Shown here: positions 33,903 through 42,002 of the stretch, in pieces
Layout: the number at the start of each line of letters is the position of its first letter
Position numbering within the stretch: position 1 is the first letter of the stretch
DNA from: Lentzea albidocapillata
GTDB taxonomy: Bacteria; Actinomycetota; Actinomycetes; Mycobacteriales; Pseudonocardiaceae
Length of the DNA: 64,000 bases
NCBI RefSeq assembly: GCF_000719115.1
Contig: NZ_JOEA01000007.1
Coordinates: 186,001-250,000, forward strand
Direction: 5' to 3'
The notes under the pieces: generated by a model
The model's input: the letters and a program-made list of their open reading frames with translations, nothing else
Database searches by the model: none
Told to the model about the DNA's origin: nothing
Program-made: the position numbers and the translations under genes

Positions 33903-36900
33903 GTGAAGAACTGGAGACGCCGCACCGGCACGGTCTTGCTGACCGCGGTGCTGGGCACTACCGGGTTCGGCTTCGCCGCCACCCCTGCCATTGCGCAGAA
34001 CGCACCGCAGCAGCAGCCGGCCGCTGACAAGCAGCTGGACAAGCAGGACCGGGCACTCGTCGACCAGGCGGCCCGCGAGGGCAAGCCGACCGTCGACCTG
34101 CTGGTCGCCGCCGAGGACGGCAAGGCCGACGCCGCGGTCAACGACCTCAAGGCGCTCGGCGCCACGGTCCAGAAGACCGAGAAGGACGTCGACTACGTCA
34201 AGGTGACCATCCCGCGGGAGAACGCGGCGAAGGCCGCCAAGCTGGCCTCGGTCAGCACCGTGGACGTCGACGGCCTCGTCGCCCTCGACGACCCGCGTCC
34301 CGAAGGCATGGAGCAGCCCGCGCCGCAGAAGGCGCCGGACTCGAAGACGCCGCGCACCAACCCGTACATGCCGACGAAGGACACGCAGGCGGCGCAGTTC
34401 GCCGTCGCGAACCCGAAGTGGGACGGCCGCGGCACCACGATCGCCGTGATCGACTCCGGCATCGACCTGGACCACCCCGCGCTGGCGACCACCAGCACCG
34501 GCGACCGCAAGATCGTCGACTGGTTCACGGCCAACAACCCGGCGTCCGGCGACGGCACCTGGGTCACCATGACCAAGACCGGCAAGGTCGGCAAGTTCGT
34601 CGAGGGCGGCAAGGAGTGGACGGCGCCGGCGACCGGTGGCCCCTACTCGTTCGGTCTCTTCCGTGAGATCGCCGGCGACCTCGGCGGCGCCGGCAGCGAG
34701 ATCGGCGGTGACATCAACCGCGATGGCGACCGCCTCGACTCGTGGGGTGTCATCCAGGACATCACGACGAAGGAAGTCTTCGTCGACACCGATGGTGACG
34801 CCAACTTCACCAACAACCCGCGGATGATCGACTACAAGGTCAAGAAGGACTCCGGGTTCTTCGGCACCGACAACCCCGCGACGCCGGTCATCGACCGCGT
34901 GGCGTTCGTCGTGCAGACCGACAAGTCGATCTACGACACGGGCGGCACGCCGTACGTCAGCCTCGGCATCTCCGCCGGTGCGCACGGCACCCACGTCGCC
35001 GGCATCACCTCGGCGCACAGGCTGTTCGACGGCAAGATGGCCGGTGCGGCACCCGGCGCGAAGCTGATGTCCATCAAGGCCTGCCTCTCTACGCCGGCCT
35101 GCACGAGCTCCGGTCTCATCGACGGTGTCCTCTACGCCGCGCGCAACGGCGCAGACGTCGTGAACATTTCCATCGGTGGCCTCCCGGCGCTCAACGACGG
35201 CAACAACGCCCGTGCGGAGCTCTACAACCGCACGATCGACGAGTACAACGTCCAGCTCTTCATCTCGGCGGGCAACTCGGGTGCGGGCGCGAACACCGTC
35301 GGTGACCCGTCAGTGGCGACGAACGCGCTGAGCGTCGGCTCGTCCATCACCAAGGAGACCTGGCTCTCCAACTACGGCTCGAAGACCGAGCAGAAGCAGA
35401 ACCTGCACGGCTTCTCCTCACGCGGCCCGCGTGAGGACGGCGGCTTCAAGCCGAACATCATCGCGCCCGGCTCGGCGATCTCCACCACGCCGCGCTGGCA
35501 GGCCGGCGGCCCGGTGGCGGGCACCTTCGCCCTCCCCGCCGGTTACGCGATGTTCAACGGCACCTCGATGGCCGCCCCGCAGGCGACCGGTGCCGCCGCG
35601 CTGCTCGTGAGCGCGTTCAAGGCCACGCACGACGGCCAGAGGCCCACCAGCGCCGAGCTGCGCTACGCGATCCAGCGCAGCGCGAACTATGTCGCCGACC
35701 TCGGTGCGTACGAGCAGGGCGCGGGCCTCTTCAACACCAACGCCGCGTGGAAGCTGCTGGACAAGCACTCCGTGCCGGACCAGGTCACCACGTCCGTCGC
35801 GGTCAACACCGTCCTCAGTGGACTGCTGGCCACCCCGAACGTCGGTGTCGGCATCCACGACCGTGAAGGCGTGACCGCGGGCCAGGAGTACACCCGCACC
35901 TACACGCTGACCCGCACCACGGGCCACGACGACGAGCGCTACAACGTCTCGTGGAAGGGCAACGACGGCACGTTCTCGGCGCCGAAGAAGGTCGACCTGC
36001 CGCTGAACAAGCCGGTCCAGTTCGCCGTCAAGGTCAAGGCCAAGACCGCGGGCGTGCACAGCGCCGTCCTGCAGCTCGACAACCCGGAGACCCCCGGCGT
36101 CGACTCGCAGACCCTGAACACCGTGTTCGCGGCGGAGAACTTCAACGCCGCCAACAAGTTCTCGGTCACCAAGTCCGGCACGATCGCGCGCAACCAGTCG
36201 ACGAGCCTCTTCGTGAACGTGCCCAAGGGCACGACCGCGCTGAAGATCGACATGAACGCCGGTGGCGCCGAGGCCGGCAAGGGTCAGGTCCGCTTCCTGC
36301 GCTACACCCCGCAGGGCACGGCGGCCGACTCGACCAGTTCGCTCAACTGTTACAACCCGGACGCGGGCGCCGGTTGTGCCGGTGGCACGCCGACCAGCCG
36401 CACGGTGGCCAGCCCGATGGCCGGCGTGTGGGAGATCGTGATCGAGGCGCGTCGCACCTCCGACGCCGACGTGGCGCCGTACTCGGTGACCGCGTCCGTG
36501 CTCGGCACGACGGTCAGCCCGAACCCGGACACCATCGCGTCCGGCACGCTGGGCACCCCGATCGAGCGCTCCTACACCGTCACGAACACGCAGGCCGGTT
36601 TCAACGGCCGGCTCGCGGCGGGCGCTGTCGGCAGTGCCAAGACGGCCCGTCCGACGATCGCGAACCTGGAGTCCCAGCAGTACCCGATCGCGGTCTCGGC
36701 CGGCGCGTCGAAGCTCACCGTCACGATCGGCAAGACCGCCGACCAGGGCGCTGACCTCGACCTGTCCGTCTACAACTGCACGTCGGGCAGCTGTGTGCTC
36801 GCCGGTCAGTCGGCGGACGCGGACTCCGAGGAGTCGGTGACGATCACCAACCCGGCCGCAGGCAACTGGGTCGCCCTGGTGGACGGCTACGCGGTGCCCG

Positions 36901-37136
36901 CGGGCACCACGGCGTTCGACTACTTCGACGTCTTCACCTCGGCCGGTCTCGGCACGCTGTCCATCGCGGACAACAACGCCGACCGCGCCGCCGGTGCGTC
37001 GTGGAACGCGACGGGCGTCATCACGCCGCTGGGCCAGCCCGGTGCCGGCCGCGTGCTGCGCGGTGAGCTCGAGGTGCGCACGGCCGACAACACCGTCGTC
37101 GGTGGCGGGGCCGTGATCATCCAGGCAGTCAGCTAG
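33903..37136 (+). CDS. Secreted subtilisin-family (S8) serine protease, large multidomain
   Basis: From GTG 33903 (KNWRRRTGTVLLTAVLG signal peptide) 1077 residues. Residues about 40-130 are an I9-like propeptide (KPTVDLLVAAEDGKADAAV). The catalytic domain carries Asp184 (AVIDSGIDLDHP), His361 (GAHGTHVAGI) and Ser555 (NGTSMAAPQATG), with a large insertion between Asp and His. The C-terminal half contains beta-sandwich segments, including a PPC-like domain near the end (ADLDLSVYNCTSGSCVLAG). The open frame extends 42 codons upstream without signal-peptide features. The convergent downstream lipoprotein resembles this propeptide. Confidence 0.9.
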   Translation: MKNWRRRTGTVLLTAVLGTTGFGFAATPAIAQNAPQQQPAADKQLDKQDRALVDQAAREGKPTVDLLVAAEDGKADAAVNDLKALGATVQKTEKDVDYVKVTIPRENAAKAAKLASVSTVDVDGLVALDDPRPEGMEQPAPQKAPDSKTPRTNPYMPTKDTQAAQFAVANPKWDGRGTTIAVIDSGIDLDHPALATTSTGDRKIVDWFTANNPASGDGTWVTMTKTGKVGKFVEGGKEWTAPATGGPYSFGLFREIAGDLGGAGSEIGGDINRDGDRLDSWGVIQDITTKEVFVDTDGDANFTNNPRMIDYKVKKDSGFFGTDNPATPVIDRVAFVVQTDKSIYDTGGTPYVSLGISAGAHGTHVAGITSAHRLFDGKMAGAAPGAKLMSIKACLSTPACTSSGLIDGVLYAARNGADVVNISIGGLPALNDGNNARAELYNRTIDEYNVQLFISAGNSGAGANTVGDPSVATNALSVGSSITKETWLSNYGSKTEQKQNLHGFSSRGPREDGGFKPNIIAPGSAISTTPRWQAGGPVAGTFALPAGYAMFNGTSMAAPQATGAAALLVSAFKATHDGQRPTSAELRYAIQRSANYVADLGAYEQGAGLFNTNAAWKLLDKHSVPDQVTTSVAVNTVLSGLLATPNVGVGIHDREGVTAGQEYTRTYTLTRTTGHDDERYNVSWKGNDGTFSAPKKVDLPLNKPVQFAVKVKAKTAGVHSAVLQLDNPETPGVDSQTLNTVFAAENFNAANKFSVTKSGTIARNQSTSLFVNVPKGTTALKIDMNAGGAEAGKGQVRFLRYTPQGTAADSTSSLNCYNPDAGAGCAGGTPTSRTVASPMAGVWEIVIEARRTSDADVAPYSVTASVLGTTVSPNPDTIASGTLGTPIERSYTVTNTQAGFNGRLAAGAVGSAKTARPTIANLESQQYPIAVSAGASKLTVTIGKTADQGADLDLSVYNCTSGSCVLAGQSADADSEESVTITNPAAGNWVALVDGYAVPAGTTAFDYFDVFTSAGLGTLSIADNNADRAAGASWNATGVITPLGQPGAGRVLRGELEVRTADNTVVGGGAVIIQAVS

Positions 37137-37150
37137 TAGTTCGGTTGAAC

Positions 37151-37191
37151 GTAGAAAGCCCCAGGGTCCACGAGATCCTGGGGCTTTCTAC
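37151..37191. terminator. Bidirectional stem-loop terminator
   Basis: GTAGAAAGCCCCAGG (37151-37165) and CCTGGGGCTTTCTAC (37177-37191) are perfect 15-bp arms around an 11-nt loop. It starts 15 bp after the protease stop, and its far arm contains the stop codon (37188-37190) of the convergent lipoprotein gene, so it probably ends both transcripts. Confidence 0.85.
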
Positions 37192-37559
37192 GGTTCGGGC
37201 AGCTTGTTGCCGAGGGGCTCGTCCAAGTCCACCTTGGACACGCCGATGATCAGATACGCGTCTTCCACCTTGTCGACCGGCATCTCGGCGCGCAGGTAGC
37301 CGATTCTGGGATCCCGCGACTCGACGGTCGCGCCCAGCCTCTCCAGTGCCTGCTCGACCTCCTTGTCGCGTCCCGGCTGCACGGAGATCATCAGTGGCAC
37401 TGTGAGGTGGCCGTCGCGCTTCGCCTGCTCGACCCGGAGCTTGTCCGGTTTCGCTGAGGACACGGTCGGCACCTCCGCCAAGAGCACGGCTGGAGACCCG
37501 TTCGTACCACAACTGCCGAGAGCCAGCGCGCAGAACGCGACGGCGAGCGGTCTTCTCAT
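37188..37559 (-). CDS. Lipoprotein resembling a free-standing subtilase propeptide
   Basis: From ATG 37559, 123 residues. A signal peptide with lipobox LGSC (MRRPLAVAFCALALGSCGT) predicts a surface lipoprotein. The mature part VPLMISVQPGRDKEVEQALE ... LGATVESRDPRIGYLRAEMP aligns by eye with the propeptide of the convergent protease (VDLLVAAEDGKADAAVNDLK ... LGATVQKTEKDVDYVKVTIP), down to the closing SKVDLDEPL versus STVDVDGLVAL. I9-type propeptides fold and inhibit their enzyme, so this may be a membrane-tethered inhibitor or folding helper for the protease. The longer upstream frame is not supported. Confidence 0.75.
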   Translation of the reverse strand: MRRPLAVAFCALALGSCGTNGSPAVLLAEVPTVSSAKPDKLRVEQAKRDGHLTVPLMISVQPGRDKEVEQALERLGATVESRDPRIGYLRAEMPVDKVEDAYLIIGVSKVDLDEPLGNKLPEP

Positions 37560-37611
37560 GTGGTGAGGACGGGACGGGCTCCACGGGCGGTTGCATCCTG
37601 TTTTCCGCCGG

Positions 37612-38694
37612 TCACTGCTTGGGTCCCGCAAACGCTTGCTCCCGCAGCGTCCCGTCGGCGCTCTCGCCGAACACCCGAGCGTCCGTGTGCTGGTCACCGG
37701 CGGGCTGGGCCTTCTTGACCCCGGTCACGGTCTTGGTCCTGACCTGCGGCAACGCACCGCCGTGCTGCCGCTGCACCCAATCCACCAGGTGCTCGCGCGT
37801 CAGGCACCGCAGGTCCCAGAGCTTTCCGGCATCAGCGGCACTCACCAGCGCACGCAACCGCACGAACCCGTGCGTGGCCTGCGTGACCTGCAGAACGGAC
37901 ACCCGCCCGTCCCACAGGTCGCTGCCCTCCAGCATGGACCGCATCTCCTGCCGCATCGCCTCGACCGGCACCGTCCAGTCCAGATCGAGCTCCACGGTCC
38001 CGAGCAACGCCGACTGCGTGCGCGTCCAGTTCTCGAAGGGCGTCTTGAGGAAGTACGAGGTCGGCAACACCATCCGCCGGTCGTCCCACAGGTGCAGCAC
38101 CACGTACGTCAGCGTGACGTCCTCGACCCGCCCCCACTCGCCCTCGACCACCACGACGTCGTCGAGCCGCACCGCGTCGCTGAACGCGATCTGCAGCCCC
38201 GCGATCAGGTTGCCCAGCAACGACTGCGCGGAGAACGCCGCCACCGCACCGATGACCGCGGCGGAGGCCAGCACGGTCGATCCGACCGCCCGCGCACCGG
38301 GGAACGTCATCAGGATCGCGCCGGCTGCCAGCACCCCGATGACCACCAGCACCAGCCGCCGCACCAGCACGACCTGCGTGTGCACCCGCCGCGCGTGCCG
38401 GTTGTCCATGACATCAGTGCGAATCCGCGACAGCGAAACGTCCACAAGGGTGCTGATCAGCGCGGCCAGCAGCCACGCTCCCGCCAGGATCAACGCGATT
38501 CCCAGCGCGTGCAACGCGACCGGGGCGTCGACCGGGTACGCGCTCAGGCTTATCTGTGCGGCCAGCAACGCTCCGAACACCTGGCCGGGCCGGTACATCC
38601 TGCCGCTGTGGGTGAAGCGGCGGACCAGGCGGTGGATCACTTCCACCGCGAGCAGCGCGAAGACCACCGAACAGCCTATGACGACGAACAGCAC
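37612..38694 (-). CDS. MscS-type mechanosensitive ion channel
   Basis: The 360-residue product has about four N-terminal membrane helices, then the MscS pore/beta core: VIGAVAAFSAQSLLGNLIAGLQIAFSDAV as the pore-lining helix region (written here only as a location, about residues 155-185), VRLDDVVVVEGEWGRVEDVT as the beta domain, and VVLHLWDDRRMVLPTSYFL. It should release solutes on hypo-osmotic shock. The C-terminal tail after residue 325 is polar and unconserved. It is divergent from the four-gene operon at 38801. Confidence 0.88.
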   Translation of the reverse strand: MLFVVIGCSVVFALLAVEVIHRLVRRFTHSGRMYRPGQVFGALLAAQISLSAYPVDAPVALHALGIALILAGAWLLAALISTLVDVSLSRIRTDVMDNRHARRVHTQVVLVRRLVLVVIGVLAAGAILMTFPGARAVGSTVLASAAVIGAVAAFSAQSLLGNLIAGLQIAFSDAVRLDDVVVVEGEWGRVEDVTLTYVVLHLWDDRRMVLPTSYFLKTPFENWTRTQSALLGTVELDLDWTVPVEAMRQEMRSMLEGSDLWDGRVSVLQVTQATHGFVRLRALVSAADAGKLWDLRCLTREHLVDWVQRQHGGALPQVRTKTVTGVKKAQPAGDQHTDARVFGESADGTLREQAFAGPKQ

Positions 38695-38774
38695 TGTGCC
38701 TCCTCCTGTGTCGAGGCCGGGTACCCGGCCTTCGGGGCGGGGAACACCATGTCGCGGCTCACCATTGCGTTCCA

Positions 38775-38799
38775 GGTTTGAGTCTTATAGACTCAAACC
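38775..38799. promoter_or_regulatory. Perfect palindrome with embedded -10-like element abutting a start codon
   Basis: GGTTTGAGTC (38775-38784) and GACTCAAACC (38790-38799) are exact inverted arms around TTATA. The second arm ends one base before ATG 38801, leaving no room for a normal ribosome site. TATAGA at 38786-38791 is placed so that transcription would begin at or next to the A of the ATG, so the mRNA is probably leaderless. The palindrome is therefore an operator lying on the promoter. The NrtR-type regulator at the end of the operon is a candidate binder. Confidence 0.7.
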
Positions 38800-38800
38800 C

Positions 38801-39805
38801 ATGTTCACCACATCGGAGGCGCTGGAACTGGTCGAGCGCGCCGCATCGGCCGAGGCCCTGTTCGGGCCTCGCAGCGCCGATCCCGGCAGACGCAGGGAGG
38901 TGCGGCGCAGATACCACGCGCTGGCCTCGGTGCTGCACCCCGACGTGGTCGGACCAGCCAACGCTCGGGCGCACGCGGCCTCGGCGAACCTGACGCGGCT
39001 GCACCACGAGTGGACGCACAGCACGAGCGTCGAACTGAAAACAAAGACCGGCGTCTACCGCATCGGGGAGCCGTTCGCGGTCGGCAGCATCGCGAACCTG
39101 TACGAGGCCGACGGGCCGTACGTCGTGAAGGTCGTGCGCAATCCGGCGCTCAACCCGCTGCTGCACGGCGAGTGGCAGGCCCTGCGCAGGCTGGAGCGTT
39201 TCACCGACGTGCACCACTGGTTGCGGCCCTTCTACCCGCGGCTGCTCGACACGTCGGGCGATGTCGCCAAGGGCTCCAGGGCCTTCACGGTGCTCGACCC
39301 GCTGGTGGACGGGTTCGTGACGCTCGCCGACGTCAAGAACGCTTTCCCGCGAGGGCTGGACGGGCGCGACTACGCGTGGATGCATCGCAGGCTGCTCAAG
39401 GCGTTGGCCGGCGCACACCGGATCGGGCTGGTGCATGGAGCCGTCACGGCCGAGAACGTCATGGTGCACCCGGAACAGCACGGGATCGTGCTGGCCGGCT
39501 GGTCGTTCGCCGTCGAGGAAGGCCAGCGACTCCTCGCGACCAGTCGCACCATCAGCTATCCACCGGAAGTCCAAGCGGGAGAACCGGTCACGGCCGCGAC
39601 GGACGTCCACATGGCACACACGCTGATGATCGATCTGTTGCGACACGAAGAAAATCGGCAGATCGCGTTCGCCCGCGGATGTCTGCAGGAACGCCCGTCG
39701 CGCCGGCCTGACGCCGCCGACCTGCTGCGCGAGTACGACGAACTGCTCGAAGAACTGTACGGACCAAGGGTTTTCCGCCCGTTCGCTCTGCCAAAAGGAG
39801 AATGA
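38801..39805 (+). CDS. J-domain-like + pseudokinase protein
   Basis: From ATG 38801, 334 residues. Residues 20-72 form a J-domain-like helical module with the HPD tripeptide (SVLHPDVV, 46-48) after the basic helix RREVRRRYHA. Residues 83-325 follow the protein kinase fold: nucleotide loop (FAVGSIANLY), beta-3 Lys110 (YVVKVVR) and helix-C Glu124 (HGEWQALRRLE). The catalytic loop reads HGAVTAEN (212-219) rather than HRDxxxxN, and DFG reads AGW (232-234). The catalytic and metal Asp are both missing, so this is a likely pseudokinase. It is the first gene of a four-gene operon, with a probable leaderless start. Confidence 0.75.
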   Translation: MFTTSEALELVERAASAEALFGPRSADPGRRREVRRRYHALASVLHPDVVGPANARAHAASANLTRLHHEWTHSTSVELKTKTGVYRIGEPFAVGSIANLYEADGPYVVKVVRNPALNPLLHGEWQALRRLERFTDVHHWLRPFYPRLLDTSGDVAKGSRAFTVLDPLVDGFVTLADVKNAFPRGLDGRDYAWMHRRLLKALAGAHRIGLVHGAVTAENVMVHPEQHGIVLAGWSFAVEEGQRLLATSRTISYPPEVQAGEPVTAATDVHMAHTLMIDLLRHEENRQIAFARGCLQERPSRRPDAADLLREYDELLEELYGPRVFRPFALPKGE

Positions 39806-39807
39806 CC

Positions 39808-40788
39808 ATGGGACACGGCAAGTGGGATGACAATGCCTACGCGGCGGCGAAGACCTTCCGCGCGGCGAAGGGAATCGCGGACTTCGGCTACACCGCCTCG
39901 ATCAAGTCGGCGCCCTCGTCGAGCTGGAAGGCAGCGCCGTCACTCGACCCGCTGAACGTCGAGTACCGCGAGTGCCGCGACTCGCCCGACCACGCCGACT
40001 CGACACCGATCGCGGTGCTGTTCGACGTGACCGGGTCGATGGGCGCGGTGCCGCGGATCATGCAGGGCAAGCTCGGTAAGCTGCACGGACTGTTGCAGCG
40101 CAAGGGATATCTCGCCGACCCGCAGCTGATGTTCGGCGGGATCGGTGACGCCGACAGCGACCGCGTGCCGCTGCAGGTCGGCCAGTTCGAGTCGGACAAC
40201 CGCATGGACGAGCAGTTGCGGGACATCTTCCTCGAAGGCAACGGCGGCGGGCAGAAGAGCGAGTCCTACGAGCTTGCCGCGTACTTCGTCGCACGGCACG
40301 TCGTCACCGACGCGTGGCAGAAGCGGGGTCGCAAGGGCTACCTGTTCATCATCGGCGACGAGCTGAACAAGCCGCGGCTGGAGGCCAAGCACATCCGCCG
40401 GATCATCGGTGACGACGTGAAGCAGGACATCGACCCGGTGTCGGTCTACCGCGAGCTCGCTCTCAAGTGGAACGTCTACTTCATCCTGCCCAACCAGTCG
40501 TCGTACTTCAACGACGACAGCATCGGCGACCACTGGCGGACGATCCTCGGGCAGAACTTCCTCAAGCTGGACGACCCCGGCGCGGTGTGCGAGCTCATCG
40601 CGGCGACGATCGGCATGGAGGAACGCGTGGTCGACCTCGACCAGGCCCTGGTGGACCTCGCCGAGATCGGGTCGGTCGCCGAGAGCAAGGCCGTCGGCAA
40701 GGCCCTGGTCGCCGTCGGCAACGCCGCACGGCCGGTCGTCGCCGCACCGCTCGGCATCGACGGTCCTGACGACGTGGCGCTGAGCTGA
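39808..40788 (+). CDS. von Willebrand factor A (vWA)-type protein
   Basis: ATG 39808 lies 7 bases after a strong AAAAGGAG and gives 326 residues. The metal-ion-dependent adhesion site is IAVLFDVTGSMGAV (Asp73, Thr75, Ser77). Further vWA strands are MFGGIGDADSD, GYLFIIGDE and WNVYFILPNQ. It lacks signal and membrane segments, so it is an intracellular vWA protein. Such proteins usually scaffold AAA+, kinase or chelatase partners; here the likely partner is the J-domain pseudokinase directly upstream. The gene ends in TGATG, overlapping the next start by one base. Confidence 0.8.
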   Translation: MGHGKWDDNAYAAAKTFRAAKGIADFGYTASIKSAPSSSWKAAPSLDPLNVEYRECRDSPDHADSTPIAVLFDVTGSMGAVPRIMQGKLGKLHGLLQRKGYLADPQLMFGGIGDADSDRVPLQVGQFESDNRMDEQLRDIFLEGNGGGQKSESYELAAYFVARHVVTDAWQKRGRKGYLFIIGDELNKPRLEAKHIRRIIGDDVKQDIDPVSVYRELALKWNVYFILPNQSSYFNDDSIGDHWRTILGQNFLKLDDPGAVCELIAATIGMEERVVDLDQALVDLAEIGSVAESKAVGKALVAVGNAARPVVAAPLGIDGPDDVALS

Positions 40789-42002
40789 TGAACGACCACG
40801 TGATCGTCGTCGGGCTGGGGTTCGGCGACGAGGGCAAGGGAGCCGTCGTCGACGCGTTGTGCGCCGACGGGCCGGTATCCGCCGTCGTGCGGTTCAACGG
40901 GGGAGCGCAGGCCGCGCACAACGTGATCGCCGGCGGCAGGCACCACACCTTCAGCCAGTTCGGGTCCGGCACGCTCGCGGGTGTGCCGACCTGGCTGTCG
41001 CGGTACGTGCTCGTCGAGCCGATCGCGCTGGCGACCGAGTCACGCGAACTGGAGGCGCTCGGCGTGGCGAACCCGCTCTCGCTGATGTCGATCGACGCCG
41101 GAGCGCTGCTCACCACGCCGTTCCACGTCGCCGCGAACCGGGCCAGGGAGAGGGCCAGGGGCGGCGACCGGCACGGGTCGTGCGGTAAGGGGATCGGCGA
41201 AACCGCCTGGTACGGGCTGCTCGCCGGGGCGAGCGAGGGGGACGTGGTCGAGGGGCAGCGGGTGCTCGGCGAGCCGGGCCCCGCCCCGACCGTTGGCGAC
41301 TGCCTGAACCCCGCGGTGCTGCGCACGAGGCTGGACGCGCTCGCCAGGTTCTACGAGCCGCTGATCGGCGACGGCCCGGACGTCGACGAACTGGTCGGGC
41401 TCTACGGCGCGTTCGCGGACGCCGTCCGGATCACCGAGGGCCACGAAGGGCTGCTCGACGCGGGCCGAGTCGTCTTCGAGGGCGCGCAGGGCGTCCTGCT
41501 CGACGAGACCTACGGCTTCCACCCGCACACCACCTGGTCCACGGTCGTGCCGCGCAACGCCCGGGAACTGCTGCAAGGACGTCCGGCCCGCGTGATCGGC
41601 GTGACCAGGACCTACCAGACGCGCCACGGCGCCGGTCCGCTGCCGACCGAGGACCAGGCCGTCCTGGAGCGCTTCCCGGAGTTGCACAACGGCACAGGGG
41701 AGTTCCAGGGCGCATGGCGGGCCGGGCACCTGGACGCCGCGTTGCTGCGCTATTCCGTCGATTGCTGTGGGGGTATCGACGGGCTGGCCGTGACGCACCT
41801 GGACGCCGACGGCCTGAAGGTCGCCACCGGGTCGAGCCTGGAGGACATGTCCGACCCCGTCGCGTACCTGGAGGATCTGCTCGATGTCGACGTGCTCGTC
41901 ACCGGCGCGGGGCCGGCCAGGACGGACTACGCGGTGCGGGACAATCCACGACATGATCGAGTCGACGTTGGTCTCGGTAGATGTGATCGTGCTCCGGTTT
42001 GA
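40788..42002 (+). CDS. Divergent adenylosuccinate synthetase (PurA) paralogue
   Basis: The 404-residue product starts VIVVGLGFGDEGKGAVVDAL, the PurA P-loop with catalytic Asp14, and keeps the catalytic His (NGGAQAAHNV, His44) and IMP-side FEGAQGVLLDE. It differs from PurA at key places: the aspartate-binding loop ATTGRRRR of E. coli is replaced by NGTGEFQGAWRAG (301-313), the guanine-reading TKLD is THLD (336-339), and TTGRGIG is SCGKGIG. So it likely joins a different amino donor or nucleotide. It is shorter than the usual 430 residues. Its 3' end overlaps the Nudix gene by 50 bp. It is probably not the housekeeping enzyme. Confidence 0.82.
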   Translation: MNDHVIVVGLGFGDEGKGAVVDALCADGPVSAVVRFNGGAQAAHNVIAGGRHHTFSQFGSGTLAGVPTWLSRYVLVEPIALATESRELEALGVANPLSLMSIDAGALLTTPFHVAANRARERARGGDRHGSCGKGIGETAWYGLLAGASEGDVVEGQRVLGEPGPAPTVGDCLNPAVLRTRLDALARFYEPLIGDGPDVDELVGLYGAFADAVRITEGHEGLLDAGRVVFEGAQGVLLDETYGFHPHTTWSTVVPRNARELLQGRPARVIGVTRTYQTRHGAGPLPTEDQAVLERFPELHNGTGEFQGAWRAGHLDAALLRYSVDCCGGIDGLAVTHLDADGLKVATGSSLEDMSDPVAYLEDLLDVDVLVTGAGPARTDYAVRDNPRHDRVDVGLGRCDRAPV

